Shown here: piece by piece, positions 1 to 10,300 of the stretch | How the letters are laid out: each line of letters begins with the position of its first letter | How positions within the stretch are numbered: position 1 is the stretch's first letter | Source: Liolophura sinensis | Lineage: Eukaryota; Mollusca; Polyplacophora; Chitonida; Chitonidae | Direction: 5' to 3' | Assembly: GCF_032854445.1 (NCBI RefSeq) | Contig: NC_088305.1 | Span: 28,172,628 to 28,236,627, forward strand | Length of the DNA: 64,000 nt | Translations under genes and position numbers: made by a program | The notes under the pieces: generated by a model | Databases searched by the model: none | What the model was told of the DNA's origin: nothing | Seen by the model: only the letters and a program-made list of their open reading frames with translations

Positions 1-2430
1 GGCATAAGTAATAAACTCTACAAAAGAATAAAACCTTTTGTAAAGACAGTTTTCAGTAACAGAGAGGACTAAAATGTTTAATTAACATTTAAGCTCAGAT
101 ATGGTGTGTACAAACTTTGGTTCAACACTCACATGAAAATCTGCAATATTTCAGTCAGTCAATGCATTTTTCAAAGAACTTTTTTATTCTTTTCCCCTAA
201 ATACATACCGAAGTAAATCTACCAAATGAACACAAGCCTGCTCACAGTAAATTATTCTTCTGCTAAGTACACTCTGCAATATTAAGCAATTTGTTTTATG
301 TACCCTTTCCGCTCTGCTTTCTTTTTATATGCATTACTGTGGTAAAAAAATGCAATAACACTAAAATACTTGCAGGGGCATATTGGATTTAATTATGACG
401 ACGCAAAATTATTTACATGGTAATTACGGTTCATAGTACCAGAGCCGTCTTGCACGGTCTTGTTATTGGACGAATTGACCCCATAGCATGATAATTTTAG
501 AATAATGGAGCTTAATATCCCTCCGTTTGTCTTAATCCCAGATTTAAGTGATAGTATATTGTTTATTTATTTGTGTGTAAGGCCGTACCCAAAATGTTTT
601 CACTTATACTACGGCTGTCAGGATTATGTGTACATGTAGAACGAACTAAAGTGTCCGGCCTAAAATCACCTTCTCTAGTTACATATCAAGCCTGCTGGCG
701 TAAAGCCGTAGCCAAAGTAGAGAGAGCTGTATTCGAACAAGCAATGACATTGGTCAAGGGCAGCCTGCGTTTTTACTAACTGGGCCAGTATATTGAAATG
801 AGACAAAGTGCATATATCACGGCAAAAAATATCTTTCTCCGAAACATGTAAAAACAGACGAGGATTCAAAGCTCAGATTTGTGTGTAAATGTATATCACA
901 ACTTACGCAAGATTCCATATTTTCTTAATTTTCTCCGCAAACGGAATTGGTGTTTGTTTTTTGTTGTTTGTATAGGGTAAGTGAGGGGAACTATTTTTTG
1001 GCCAAATGCAAAATGTATCTATTCTTTATTTAGAGTGCCTAGATTTGGAGGGCTAACAGTCTTATGGACAGTTAAATTGTTAGGTGGTTTTCCATTGTTT
1101 TTTGTTTTGTGTATAGGGTAAGTGAGGGGAACTATTTTTTTGGCCAAATGCAAAGAGTACCTATTCTTTATTTAGAGTGCCTAGGTTTGGACGACTAACA
1201 GTCTTGTGGACGTTACGTTCTTTTATGTGTAAATATATATTTAAAGATATCCTTGGATACTGTTGTTTTATCTTATCTGCCTGCGTCCTCAAAGTACTTG
1301 TCAAGACGGAGAAGGAAATGTTTGGTTTTGCTTATTACGTCTTATTCACAGTTTAAACATATAAATGTATTGCCGTCCATTGATATAGGTTAAAGTCAAC
1401 TGGGTTCCATATCTGAAAAAAACATAACTGGGACAAAATTCGAAATTTCAGTTTCTGGTTTTCGATCAGCAGGAATCACTCGACTTAGCTTAGCTGTTTC
1501 TCTGCCATATACGTGTAAAACATGTATCACATTGCTTACAAAAATGCCTGACATCTAGCTACACTGGTAGATAGAACAAGATAGTCAGTACAAACTGTGT
1601 TTACCTCAACCACAACGATAAGCATAAGTGGACAGACATTCAAAGTCACGCCCAAACGCCCAAAGATCCCACGGGAATAGACACAAAGACGCTGTAAGGG
1701 GATTTTTCCTCTTATTCCGTACTTTCGGAACATACAGGTTACTTCCCTTTGTAAAGATTTGCCTCCCTTTGTGGTAGGCAGAGGTCCTTTATATCGGTAA
1801 TCAAGGACAACAAACTGCGATGATTCAAAAGTAGTTAAATTCCACAGGCGGATTAGTCATAATTAATCAGTGTGCCGCTTAAATTTCATCACATTTGTAG
1901 TTGAGGAAGTTAACAGCATTGAAGGGTTGACACTTGCCGTAACGGGAGATAAATAATTGCATCGGGAATAACCTATGTATTCCGCAAATATGAAGTAGAA
2001 CTGCTTCTATTGGTCAGGATTTCCAATATGATTTGTCTGATCATCTCCTTTGCTATTAGTTTGGTTTTTATAATCGGAAAGCTGAAATTATTAATTTAAA
2101 AGTAAACACAAGAGGGTGATTGTGATATTTCTGTCATCTTGCATACGTGCATGGTATTTAGTGTTTAAGTTTGACTCGAAATGAACCACACAAACCTGGA
2201 CACCCTATATATAATTTGCCCAAAACACCATGGGTAGTTTCCCTTGGATTTGGGAACATCGTGACGTCCAAGCGGCCCTGGTTTATTCATCTGACTGTCA
2301 ACGACATCACGAAAACTGTTACGTTTTAAACATGGATGAAGGGGCAAAAGGGATCTCACTTCTGGCAAAAACTTGCTAATTCTAACGAGCTGCTGGACAA
2401 CAACATTCTTACACTTTCTTATTTCACTGT
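1..2430. other. Non-coding stretch, no gene recognised
   Basis: AT-rich DNA. I see no exon with plausible splice borders and no domain-like peptide. The only clear structure is the direct repeat at 951-1214 listed separately. Confidence 0.5.
951..1214 (+). repeat. Two-copy direct repeat, about 120 bp each
   Basis: The block at about 951-1073 recurs at about 1093-1214. Both copies share 'gtatagggtaagtgagggg', then 'ggccaaatgcaaa', then 'tctttatttagagtgcctag' and end in 'taacagtctt.tggac'. The copies differ at scattered bases, so the duplication is not recent. No terminal inverted repeats are visible. Confidence 0.8.
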
Positions 2431-2431
2431 T

Positions 2432-2467
2432 CACGTGACGTCACATTCCTGGAACTGCATATAAATA
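2432..2467 (+). promoter_or_regulatory. CRE/E-box plus TATA-like cluster
   Basis: An E-box (cacgtg, 2432-2437) overlaps a perfect CRE palindrome (tgacgtca, 2436-2443). A TATA-like 'tataaata' lies at 2460-2467. The spacing and the position 70 bp ahead of the PAN-like exon suggest a promoter. However, that exon begins with a splice acceptor, so a start this close would need a tiny first exon. This is inference only. Confidence 0.25.
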
Positions 2468-2536
2468 GTGATAATTATTTATCTTATCCCCCTGCAGTGC
2501 TATACTTCCAATGAGTATTTTCTTGACTGTTTTCAG

Positions 2537-2709
2537 TTTTCCGAAAGCAAGGCTCATCCATGTACCGAGAAGGTCCACGCTTACGGGAGAAGGTGGCGTT
2601 CACAGTCACAATGTGTTTTTGTCACTGTGGGGTGGATACAAAGTGTCGCGCGGTAGCGTTCAACCTGCCCAGTGAGGAGTGTTACGGATTTGTTCGTAGC
2701 ACCACAAAG
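2537..2709 (+). CDS. PAN/Apple-like domain exon (partial gene)
   Basis: The exon is bounded by a pyrimidine-rich acceptor (gactgttttcag) and a donor (aaag/gtaatc). It is 173 nt long: two bases finish a split codon, then come 57 codons ending in phase 0. The frame contains 'CFCHCGVDTKCRAVAFN', then a Cys-Tyr pair after 'PSEE' and ends in 'RSTTK'. The spacing C-x3-C-x5-C-R-A-V-x-F-x6-C is typical of PAN/Apple modules in secreted or membrane-bound molluscan proteins, where the module binds protein or carbohydrate. No signal-peptide exon is identified upstream. The next compatible exon I can see is at 5005-5148. The family call rests on the Cys pattern alone. Confidence 0.5.
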
Positions 2710-2963
2710 GTAATCAAAAACTGCCAGGTTTGGGTTGTTTAACAGGTAGAATAATGGGGGTTTTTTTCTCTAGAGCAAATATGTGCCATTATCAAATCTA
2801 AAGTCCATTTCTCTGTTTTTGTTCCTTCGCTTATCCGGGTGTGAGGTCAAGCGTTTCTCGTCAACACGTAGGTGAAATTTTTATCATGATTTGTTTTTGC
2901 GTTGGATAAGTTTATTTTTTTCAATTAAGTTCTAGATCCCGTTGATGAATATTTCACTGACAT

Positions 2964-3165
2964 TTGTTTAATTATTTGTTTATTTGGTGTTTTTCGTCCT
3001 GCTCAAGAATAATTCAGTCATACAACGACGGCCAGCATTATGGATAGAGGAAACTGGACACAGCCCGGAGGAAACCCACGCCCATCCGCAGGTTGCCGCA
3101 ACCTTGCCGCATACTGCTGGAGAGGAAGCCAGCCATTGAGCTGGATTTGATCCCACGGCAACCAC
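2964..3165 (-). mobile_element. tRNA-derived SINE, 5'-truncated
   Basis: Read on the minus strand this is the main SINE of the window. It matches the body from the 'gccagcat' region to 'ggaaacccacg.ccatccgcagg' with an (AAATA)-type tail at the low-coordinate end. The copy is divergent and the tRNA-like head is missing. Confidence 0.75.
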
Positions 3166-3794
3166 CCTGGCCTTGGAGGGCCTTATTTTGCTGACATGAG
3201 AGCGCTTGAAAACATGAAAACCGTGTTCCACATGGCTCTATATATGTGTTGTCCGAATAAAATCGGAAAGTCAAAAAACCACTTTGGACTTGTAACCTTA
3301 TAGGCAGATGTTGAACCTATGTTCAAAAGATGCACTGGACAGGAAAGGACACGCAATTCCGGGGAAGAAAATATATTTCATGAGAGTAACCATTAATATT
3401 GTCGTAAAAATCATGGAAACATGACGCAACGATCCCACATTCGAGAAACAAAGTCAATATTTTGGTTGTTCATACTCAACATTCGCATAAGCACAACAGA
3501 ACAAAACCAGCAGTTTTAGGTATGTATTTGCCTACTTGCACTGTTTTGAGTCGAAAGGGTGCATTCTTGTCCTAAACCATTGTTTGTGAAGGGCCACGTC
3601 AAAAAAAAAGGCTCAGTACTCACGTTGGTGGGTAAACACTTCACATAAACGATGCCAGACTTAAGACTCTGCAAAAAGAAAGACACATATTACAAAATAT
3701 AAACTCACCAAACTCACCAACGGATACCACCAGACACTAAGGATATCTTGCCAAAGCACCAGTAGGGCTTACCACACAAGTTGCGCAGTGCGCA

Positions 3795-4175
3795 GAACGA
3801 ACTCTTGCTGACCGAGGCGGTTAGAGCGACCGCCTCGAAGTCGGGAGACCCTGGATAAAACCTGGGCCGGGTCATACTAAAGACTTAAAAATGATACTTG
3901 TTGCTGCCTCGCTTTGCGCTCAGCACTGAGAGGTTAAAGCAAAGGAAACATGACTGGTTGGCTCGGTGTCAGTATAAAATGTGACTGGGAGGGGTGTCAG
4001 ATCTGGTGTGTTAAGAATGATACTTCATTGGCAACAACATGGACTCGCCCTGCCACAAAAAGACACAATACGGATATATGTGCACACATCTAATGACTCC
4101 TCGTCGTCATATGACTAAAAACTTGTCAAGTATGACGTAAAACCCCAAGCATTCATTCATTCCCAACAACCAAGG
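3795..4175 (+). mobile_element. Second SINE-like family ('family B'), near full length
   Basis: It begins with a tRNA-like stretch (gcggttagagcgaccgcctc, then gaagtcgggagacc) and ends in 'cgtaaaaccccaagcattca' followed by a (ttca/attc) tail. A similar body recurs at 31330-31620 ('gggtggcgtgtcatgtccgg' against 'ggaggggtgtcagatctgg'), and 3' ends recur at 9205-9310 and 28440-28530. The shared head, body and tail in independent places argue for a retroposed SINE. Confidence 0.65.
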
Positions 4176-4214
4176 GTCAACTTCTGCACACGATCGGCTC
4201 ATCTTTAACACTCT

Positions 4215-4412
4215 CCGGCCATTTATTTATTTAATCATTTGATTAGTGTTTTACGCCGTACTCAAGAATATTTCACTTATACGACGGCGGTCAGCATTAT
4301 GGTGGGTGGAAACCGGGCACAGTCCGGGGGAAACCCACGACCATCCGCAGGTTGCTGGCAGACCTTACCACGTACGGCCGGAGAGGAAGCCAGCTTGAGC
4401 TGGACTTGTCGG
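4215..4412 (-). mobile_element. tRNA-derived SINE, 5'-truncated
   Basis: This is a good copy of the main SINE, tail at the low-coordinate side (ttatttatttaatcatttga). Its body includes 'gtgttttacgccgtactcaa', 'gaatatttcacttatacgac' and 'acggccggagaggaagccag'. The head beyond 'gagctggactt' is absent. Confidence 0.85.
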
Positions 4413-5004
4413 CCATTTAAGAACTTTTACAATCCAATACCTACCTCCAACCCTTAAATTGTCTCTTTCTTCTAAACAAATGAGCGATGGTATGACTAGA
4501 TTTTGAAAACTAGAGAAGTCCGACATTCCGTTGCTGATCAGTATATTTCATTTCATCTAGTATAATGACGCCATGGTGGAGTGAAAATTGTTCTTGGAAT
4601 GTACCCTGAAAAACGCTTATAGCCGAAAACGAAATTGTTGACACGAGTTTCAAAATACGTCATCGCCTATAATTGCCGTCGTTGCAACCCGCCGGCACTG
4701 TGATCAGTATGAAGGATTGCCCAGACTTGCCGATATTATACTCTAAACAGGGTAAGACAATTAGAATCAATACGAATTCGACGGCAATAGTTTCGCATGA
4801 ATTATAATACAGCTCAACAGGAATTGCCAACGCACGTGTGTGCGTGCGTATGCGTTGTTCATGTCAAATACTAGTTAAATTAAAAGTCAATTAACAGATT
4901 AATTTTTGATACTATATGTATGTACAAAATATATCGGCTCTCGACACGATTCTACCCACCCCCTTTGCTGCATCGCCCTCTCACTTCTATTCTCATGTGA
5001 ACAG

Positions 5005-5148
5005 GGGGATAACAATGCGCGTGTGGACATTGGTGGTGTTATAGATTTCCTCATTTACTTTCGGTCATACGTGAAACAAAATCCATTTTATAAACAGAAG
5101 GATTATAGCGGAAAAGCTTTTGTCCCGATGGGATATATAGTCGACTGA
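5005..5148 (+). CDS. Candidate terminal exon
   Basis: A frame opens after an acceptor-like 'tctcatgtgaacag' at 5004 and reads 47 codons to TGA at 5146-5148. The peptide begins GDNNARVDIGGVIDF and ends AFVPMGYIVD. It starts in phase 0, which fits the phase-0 end of the PAN-like exon at 2709, so the two could be joined across a 2.3-kb intron. I recognise no domain. AATAAA-like sequence lies near 5310. It could also be chance. Confidence 0.3.
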   Translation, partial: GDNNARVDIGGVIDFLIYFRSYVKQNPFYKQKDYSGKAFVPMGYIVD

Positions 5149-5352
5149 ACCACATTATCTCCGTTTTAGCTTGAAGAATCTGGTCTCTGAGCTTTGTTTT
5201 CTAATCAATCGGCAAGCTACAAAGAGTAATGGGAGGACTGAAATTTGGATACGTATATGTAACGGGATACGTATAAAATCTGGCAAAGCAAATCGCGGCC
5301 ATGCCCTCTAATAAACAAAAAAACATTTAATAACTAACTCTAAATGTAAAAA

Positions 5353-5580
5353 GGGGGCCTCCGTGGCTCAGTCGGTTAGCACGCTAGTGCAGCGTAATGA
5401 CCCAGGAGTCTCTCACCAATGCGGTCGCTTTGAGTTCAAGTCTGGCTTCCTCTCCGGCCGTACGTGGGAAGGTCTGCCAGCAACCTGTGGATGGTTGTGG
5501 GTTTCCCCCGGGCTGTGCCTGGTTTCCTCCCACCATAATACGGCGTAAAACACTCCAATCAAATAAATAAATAAAATAAA
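5353..5580 (+). mobile_element. tRNA-derived SINE, full length
   Basis: This is the most complete copy. The head reads 'ggggcctccgtggctcagtc', with an A-box-like 'tggctcagtcgg' and a B-box-like 'gagttcaagtc', as in tRNA-derived RNA polymerase III promoters. The body follows ('ggaaggtctgccagcaacct', 'tggtttcctcccaccataat') and the tail is (aaataa)n. It is the reference for the other copies. Confidence 0.9.
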
Positions 5581-5867
5581 TGTAAAAAGCGGATCAGATT
5601 CGGTTTAGCAGTGTCAAGGGAGGAAATCACAGCAAATAACATCAATAGTTATATCAATTCTGGGGACTCTAAAATGTTGGATCGACAGTATTTTATGTCG
5701 TTGCTTCAACAATAATGGTACCAGTGACTTTAGTGTCTAGAAATGCACCATGGGTGCTAAAAGATCGCGATATAAAGTGCTTCGAAAATGTGATTATTTG
5801 TCATAAATATGTATCCAAATAAAAGGCAACGTTAAGGCTTGTGATTTAGTCGACAGCTGATTTCTGC

Positions 5868-6350
5868 TTTAAAGGCAAAGAAAACACTAAAATAAAGTAT
5901 TTATCAAATGAAAGCCCATTAAACAATGTTTAGGACATTGGTTTGATTTATTTTTTTAGAAGTTTTCTAACCGACTCAAAAGGCATTTAAAACATAGGAT
6001 ACTATGGTGGTCTGTTGGGGCCAAGAGGGTATCCGTGACGTCACAGCAATATTTTTGGCTTGAAATAGTACGATTCATCGTCCATTTGCAGAATGCATTC
6101 ATAGCTCTAAATGAAGATGCATGTGGAATGATGAAATATAGCAATCTGTGTGTGCCAAGTGGCGAAAAGCTGAAGTGACATCACTGGTCACAATATGGCC
6201 AAAAAGGCCAGAGTAGAATCCAAAATTTTAAATGCATTTTACCAGTTCGAAAAATATTCTAAAAAAATAAATTAAACACTTTTCCTGAGCAATATTTGAT
6301 TGTCTTTCATCTGACATATTCTTCATGCTAGTGTGTTCTTTCGCCTTAAA
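5868..6350. mobile_element. MITE with long terminal inverted repeats
   Basis: The left arm (5868 to about 6000) starts 'tttaaaggcaaagaaaacac'. The reverse complement of the right arm (about 6225-6350) starts 'tttaaggcgaaagaacacac'. They keep pairing through 'gatttatttttttagaa' against 'aatttatttttttagaa' and 'ggcatttaaaa' against 'tgcatttaaaa'. The arms are about 130 bp, the element about 480 bp, with no coding sequence. The superfamily is unknown; no clear target duplication was seen. Confidence 0.75.
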
Positions 6351-7687
6351 CCATAACCAGTGGTGTGGGTAGAAGTGCTTTCTCCACAACAGACCATTCA
6401 AATCTATAGATGCCCACTTTCACCTAGATGTCGTACGTGTGCGATAATCGCACATATAGGACAATGGTAATGGTGAGGTACAAAATATCGTTCAACAAAT
6501 GTACGATAATGAAATGTTGTACGCCGCTTTGTGAAACTGGGTCCAGATTTTCTGATACGAATGAAAAGTGACTTAATTCGTGTTAGCCAATAATCTGTAC
6601 GTGCAAAATACCATGGCAAATGAGTTTAATTGCTCGAAGTGGAGGTGGGTCATCATTGATATTCTCAAGTAGGGACAGGTTGTCGACTACCGAGTCTCTC
6701 ATTTTCAACGACATGAAAACTACTTTAGTAATACATGGCGTCACCGAACGACCACAAGTGAATCATCACACTCCTTACAGCGCTTGTGTCGCTCTCTACA
6801 TTCGCTTTACATCACTTCCACTGTTTTGTATAAAACACTCGTACTCTGTAGTCAAGATATACCGTAAGAGTAATACTTAATTCCGGGTTTGAAATTGTCA
6901 GATGGCCTCTGTCGCTATACAAATAAATGAAATGTGCTTGGGTGCAGTGTAAAACATTAATGAACAGACATGTTAAGACGTATTTCAAAAAAATATACAT
7001 GGAAACTAATCTAACCACTTCAATATGATGTAAAGCCAGTTTTATTTTCTGCTTGACAAATTTTTTGAATGTCCAGCTTTCTGTGTATTTGTCCTGAATG
7101 GTCCATCCATGTTTGTGGTTATACTGGAAATGTCTCCATTCGAAATGTTCAATTTGGATTAACAATGTCCAAAGAGCTAATGCTCAGTTGTTTTAGGCTG
7201 TTAACTGTCCGTGGTTTAACGTGAACACAATTCTGCTTTTCACCATTTTCGAGCAGAAGAAATATGCATTTATGCATTGTCGTGATGAGAATCTAATAAA
7301 CCGTTTCTGTATTCACTGATCTCACAAAGCAAAGTGACCAAAGTGAATGCCTATGGAAGTCTGCTTCTTTCATAATTTGTACGTGTTGATCACAGCTTTG
7401 TTCAGGGGTTATTATTGAGCGTGGTGACCATGGCATTATCGAATTCGAACGCTAAGCTTTGTTGACAAGCTTGGGATAAAAGCCTGACCCCAGGATCACG
7501 AAGTTGTCTTACACTTAAGTCAGATTTAGTCTTAACTTTAAAGCATTTAACTCAGCTGAAATTAAATATTTCTATGTTAATACAAAGAGTTGGCATAGGT
7601 CTTTGTCATAGAAATGAAAATTTGGGTTTTCATTCAAGTATGCGTTCAGGAATAACAGAGCAAGTAAAGCCTACATCTGGCTCAAGT
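6351..7687. other. Non-coding stretch
   Basis: Open frames here (for example 6812-7165 minus) lack splice borders, domains or coding-like composition. 'cgtacgtgtgcgataatcgcac' (6430-6452) is a small palindromic patch. A degraded relative of the palindromic MITE may lie near 7495-7560. Confidence 0.4.
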
Positions 7688-7691
7688 CTAT

Positions 7692-7763
<72 letters not shown>

Positions 7764-7925
7764 TTAATTATTTGATTGGTGTTTTACGCCAAGCTCGCGA
7801 AAATGTCACTTATACGACGGCGGCCAACATTGTGGTCGGAGGAAACAAGGCAAAACCCGGAGGAAACCCACAACCACCCGCAGGTTGCTGCAGACCTTCC
7901 CATCGGCTCAAATCTAAGATACCTT
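7688..7925 (-). mobile_element. tRNA-derived SINE with expanded (TTTA)n tail
   Basis: A (ttta)n run at about 7688-7762 forms the tail of a minus-strand SINE body (gtgttttacgccaagctcgc, then cttatacgacggcggccaac, then ggaggaaacccacaaccacc). The tail is far longer than in other copies, so it has expanded as a microsatellite. The head is missing. Confidence 0.85.
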
Positions 7926-8040
7926 TGTGCTCTTGGGGGCAGAATTTCAGCACCTCTCAGGCATGGAATGTATGTTTTTCCTGAAAGCAACTCTGAATAT
8001 TACATATATTTATTTGATGAAAGTCTTACAAATAATATCA

Positions 8041-8240
8041 GAGGCTGATTCCACAAAGCTATTTCTCAACTAGGTCAAAATTTAAAACCACTTAACAATG
8101 CGCAGTTTTTGGTTCTGAAAATTTGGCACTTTTGTCTTTAGGTAATACTGATGAGGTGGTAAAATTTTAATTTCTAAAAATAAGCTTGATGACCGCATTT
8201 AAATTTTTGACTTAGGCTTTGTGAAGCCGGCCTCAGGTCT
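8041..8240. mobile_element. Palindromic MITE (copy 1)
   Basis: The left end 'ctgattccacaaagctattt' is mirrored by 'gactt aggctttgtgaagccggc' at the right. Related copies lie at 59523-59745 and 60419-60647. The shared plan is TIRs containing 'cacaaagccattt..gactt' flanking a short AT-rich centre. No coding capacity. Confidence 0.7.
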
Positions 8241-9204
8241 AAAGCAACTCACCGAATCACCTGTTGTATGCAATGAATACAATGTCTGACAGAAGTTTAT
8301 TTCCAAACCCTGGTGTTTTCTTATATGTTTATCGTATGGACGCTGCCGAACGTTTTAAATCTGTATGTTTTTCAAATCACTGGTTTGAAAACCTTTTTTA
8401 AACTCATGTCCCTCGTTTTAGACATCAGTTCCTTTTTAAGTTATGCACCGTTCACGATTAATTCTGGAGTACGGCGTTTAAATAAAATAAATTAAATTCT
8501 CAAATAAATAAATAATTGTTCAACATGCAGGCTTCATTTGTAAGTAGACATATCCATATCACAGGGATTTCTTTCGGAAAGGAATTTCCTAGTCTGTAGA
8601 CTTGTATAGATATAAAACCTTTACTCAGCCTTTTACTCTCTCTGGAAATCTCATAAAGACGGCTGCTATTTTGAGTTCCCACGTAAGCGAGTTGTTATCA
8701 TCCACCAAGGTGAATAAATCCTGCATATTAGAAACGTTATAGATCCCGTGCTTACTTTAAACCCAAATCCGCTCTGCACATATTGACTGTGGTAACGTCT
8801 GTCACCACGAGTTAAAGCGTTTGCATTGTTATTTTAATCTATACTGTTGGTGGCGCAACGGTAAACAACTAAACAATGAACAAAAAGCGTTTCCGTCTCA
8901 GTTTCCCCTGTGTTCCTATCCATTCAGTGAACATCGACAAGTCTAATAGGAAAACCGCGCCTTGTTAAAGATTAAGTAAATCTAATGAGATATATATAAC
9001 ACATGGCTTTTATCCAAACGGAAGTCGTTTTCGTTTTATCAGTAATGTCAACAACAAGTTTCCTTATTGTAAAAAACAAATGATCAGTTGCGCATGCGTG
9101 GAGATTTGTTCATGAGAGCTGCCATCAGGTTCCTTACCAAAGTCAATAATCCATAGTATTGGGTTTAAGAAGATAACATAATGCTGGCGTCATGCAACAA
9201 GGTC

Positions 9205-9310
9205 CCACATTACATGACCTCTAATGGCTCCTTCTTCGTCACATGACTGCAAAAATGTTAAACGACGTTCAACTCTAAGCATTCACTCACTCACTCACTC
9301 ATAATGTTGG
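9205..9310 (+). mobile_element. Family B SINE, 3' fragment
   Basis: 'cattacatgacctctaatgg ctcc..cgtcacatgac' followed by 'gttaaacgacgttcaactct' and a (tcac)n tail matches the 3' half of the element at 3795-4175. Confidence 0.6.
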
Positions 9311-10114
9311 CCGGCAATGCAAAATTGTAAATTTTTGAATAAATAAATAATAAATGAATAAAAAGTATAGACGTGTTTGCTAACTGCTTGTGAGATGGTT
9401 ACCTTGAAAACACTTTCACTTTAACATGTTTCTAAAGATAAAAATTCTAATAGATAAATACACAGGAAAGCCCAAAATCACACTTTTGTATAGTTATCCA
9501 CAATAAGGACATTTTACATCAGAATGTATAAAAACAAAGGTCAAACATCAAAAGCAGAGATATCAGCCATTTACATCGTCTAAAGATTCTCAATCAATCG
9601 AATTATTATTTGTTTGTTTTTTTTGTTTCACTGTGCAGGTGTACAAGATGGTGTACTATGTGTACTATGTATACAATACGACTATCAGTATGTCATAGCC
9701 TAAGTACTATAGTCAGCTAACAGATTCAACCCTTCCAAAACAAATATCACCTGAAAGTGCGAAATACTTGGTATACATAAAAGACACATGGATTTTTAAA
9801 CAGTGTAGAGTGTACATTCTTTGCACTAATTGCTCACAGAAGAACAGTATGCAAATAACCACTAACCACTGTAAAGTTTTAAAAGTGGTTCGGGTGGATA
9901 GGCTTTTGCTTTACACCCTGCAGGTATGTCTGTTACACTGGACTCTTAAAAGTTGCTTTTTCTTTTTTTTTCTTTTGTTTTTTTGTTTGTTTTTTTGTTG
10001 TTTTTTTTTTGTTAATTGCTGGGAGGTTTTTTCATCCATAAAGCCTGCCATTGTCATACACATGTAGAAAACTTTTGTGAAGGGTGATGAAAACCAATAA
10101 AGGTATGCATAGTA

Positions 10115-10300
10115 AATGACGTATTTCTTTGACCGATGTTTAACGCCATGTATAACATTTTCCCCCTTATCGCGGCCATTAAGTTTATGGGTGGGGGAAA
10201 CCGGAGTGTCTTGAGAAACCACCGCCCTCGCCAAATACCTGACAACCACATAACTGAAACCTGCGGTCGACGAATAGATAGACATGGATTAGATCTCAAT
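10115..10300 (-). mobile_element. Highly diverged SINE-like copy
   Basis: 'gtttaacgccatgtataaca' and 'tatgggtgggggaaaccgga' track the main SINE body on the minus strand with many differences. It could be a related subfamily rather than the same element. Confidence 0.4.

Noticed and set aside
5353-5430. tRNA gene
   Set aside because: The A- and B-box-like segments belong to a SINE head; no complete cloverleaf or acceptor stem is seen.
6812-7165. 117-residue minus-strand frame
   Set aside because: No splice sites, domain or coding-like composition; AT-rich chance frame.
7574-7984. 136-residue frame with (FIYL)n
   Set aside because: Translation of the (TTTA)n tail and SINE body.
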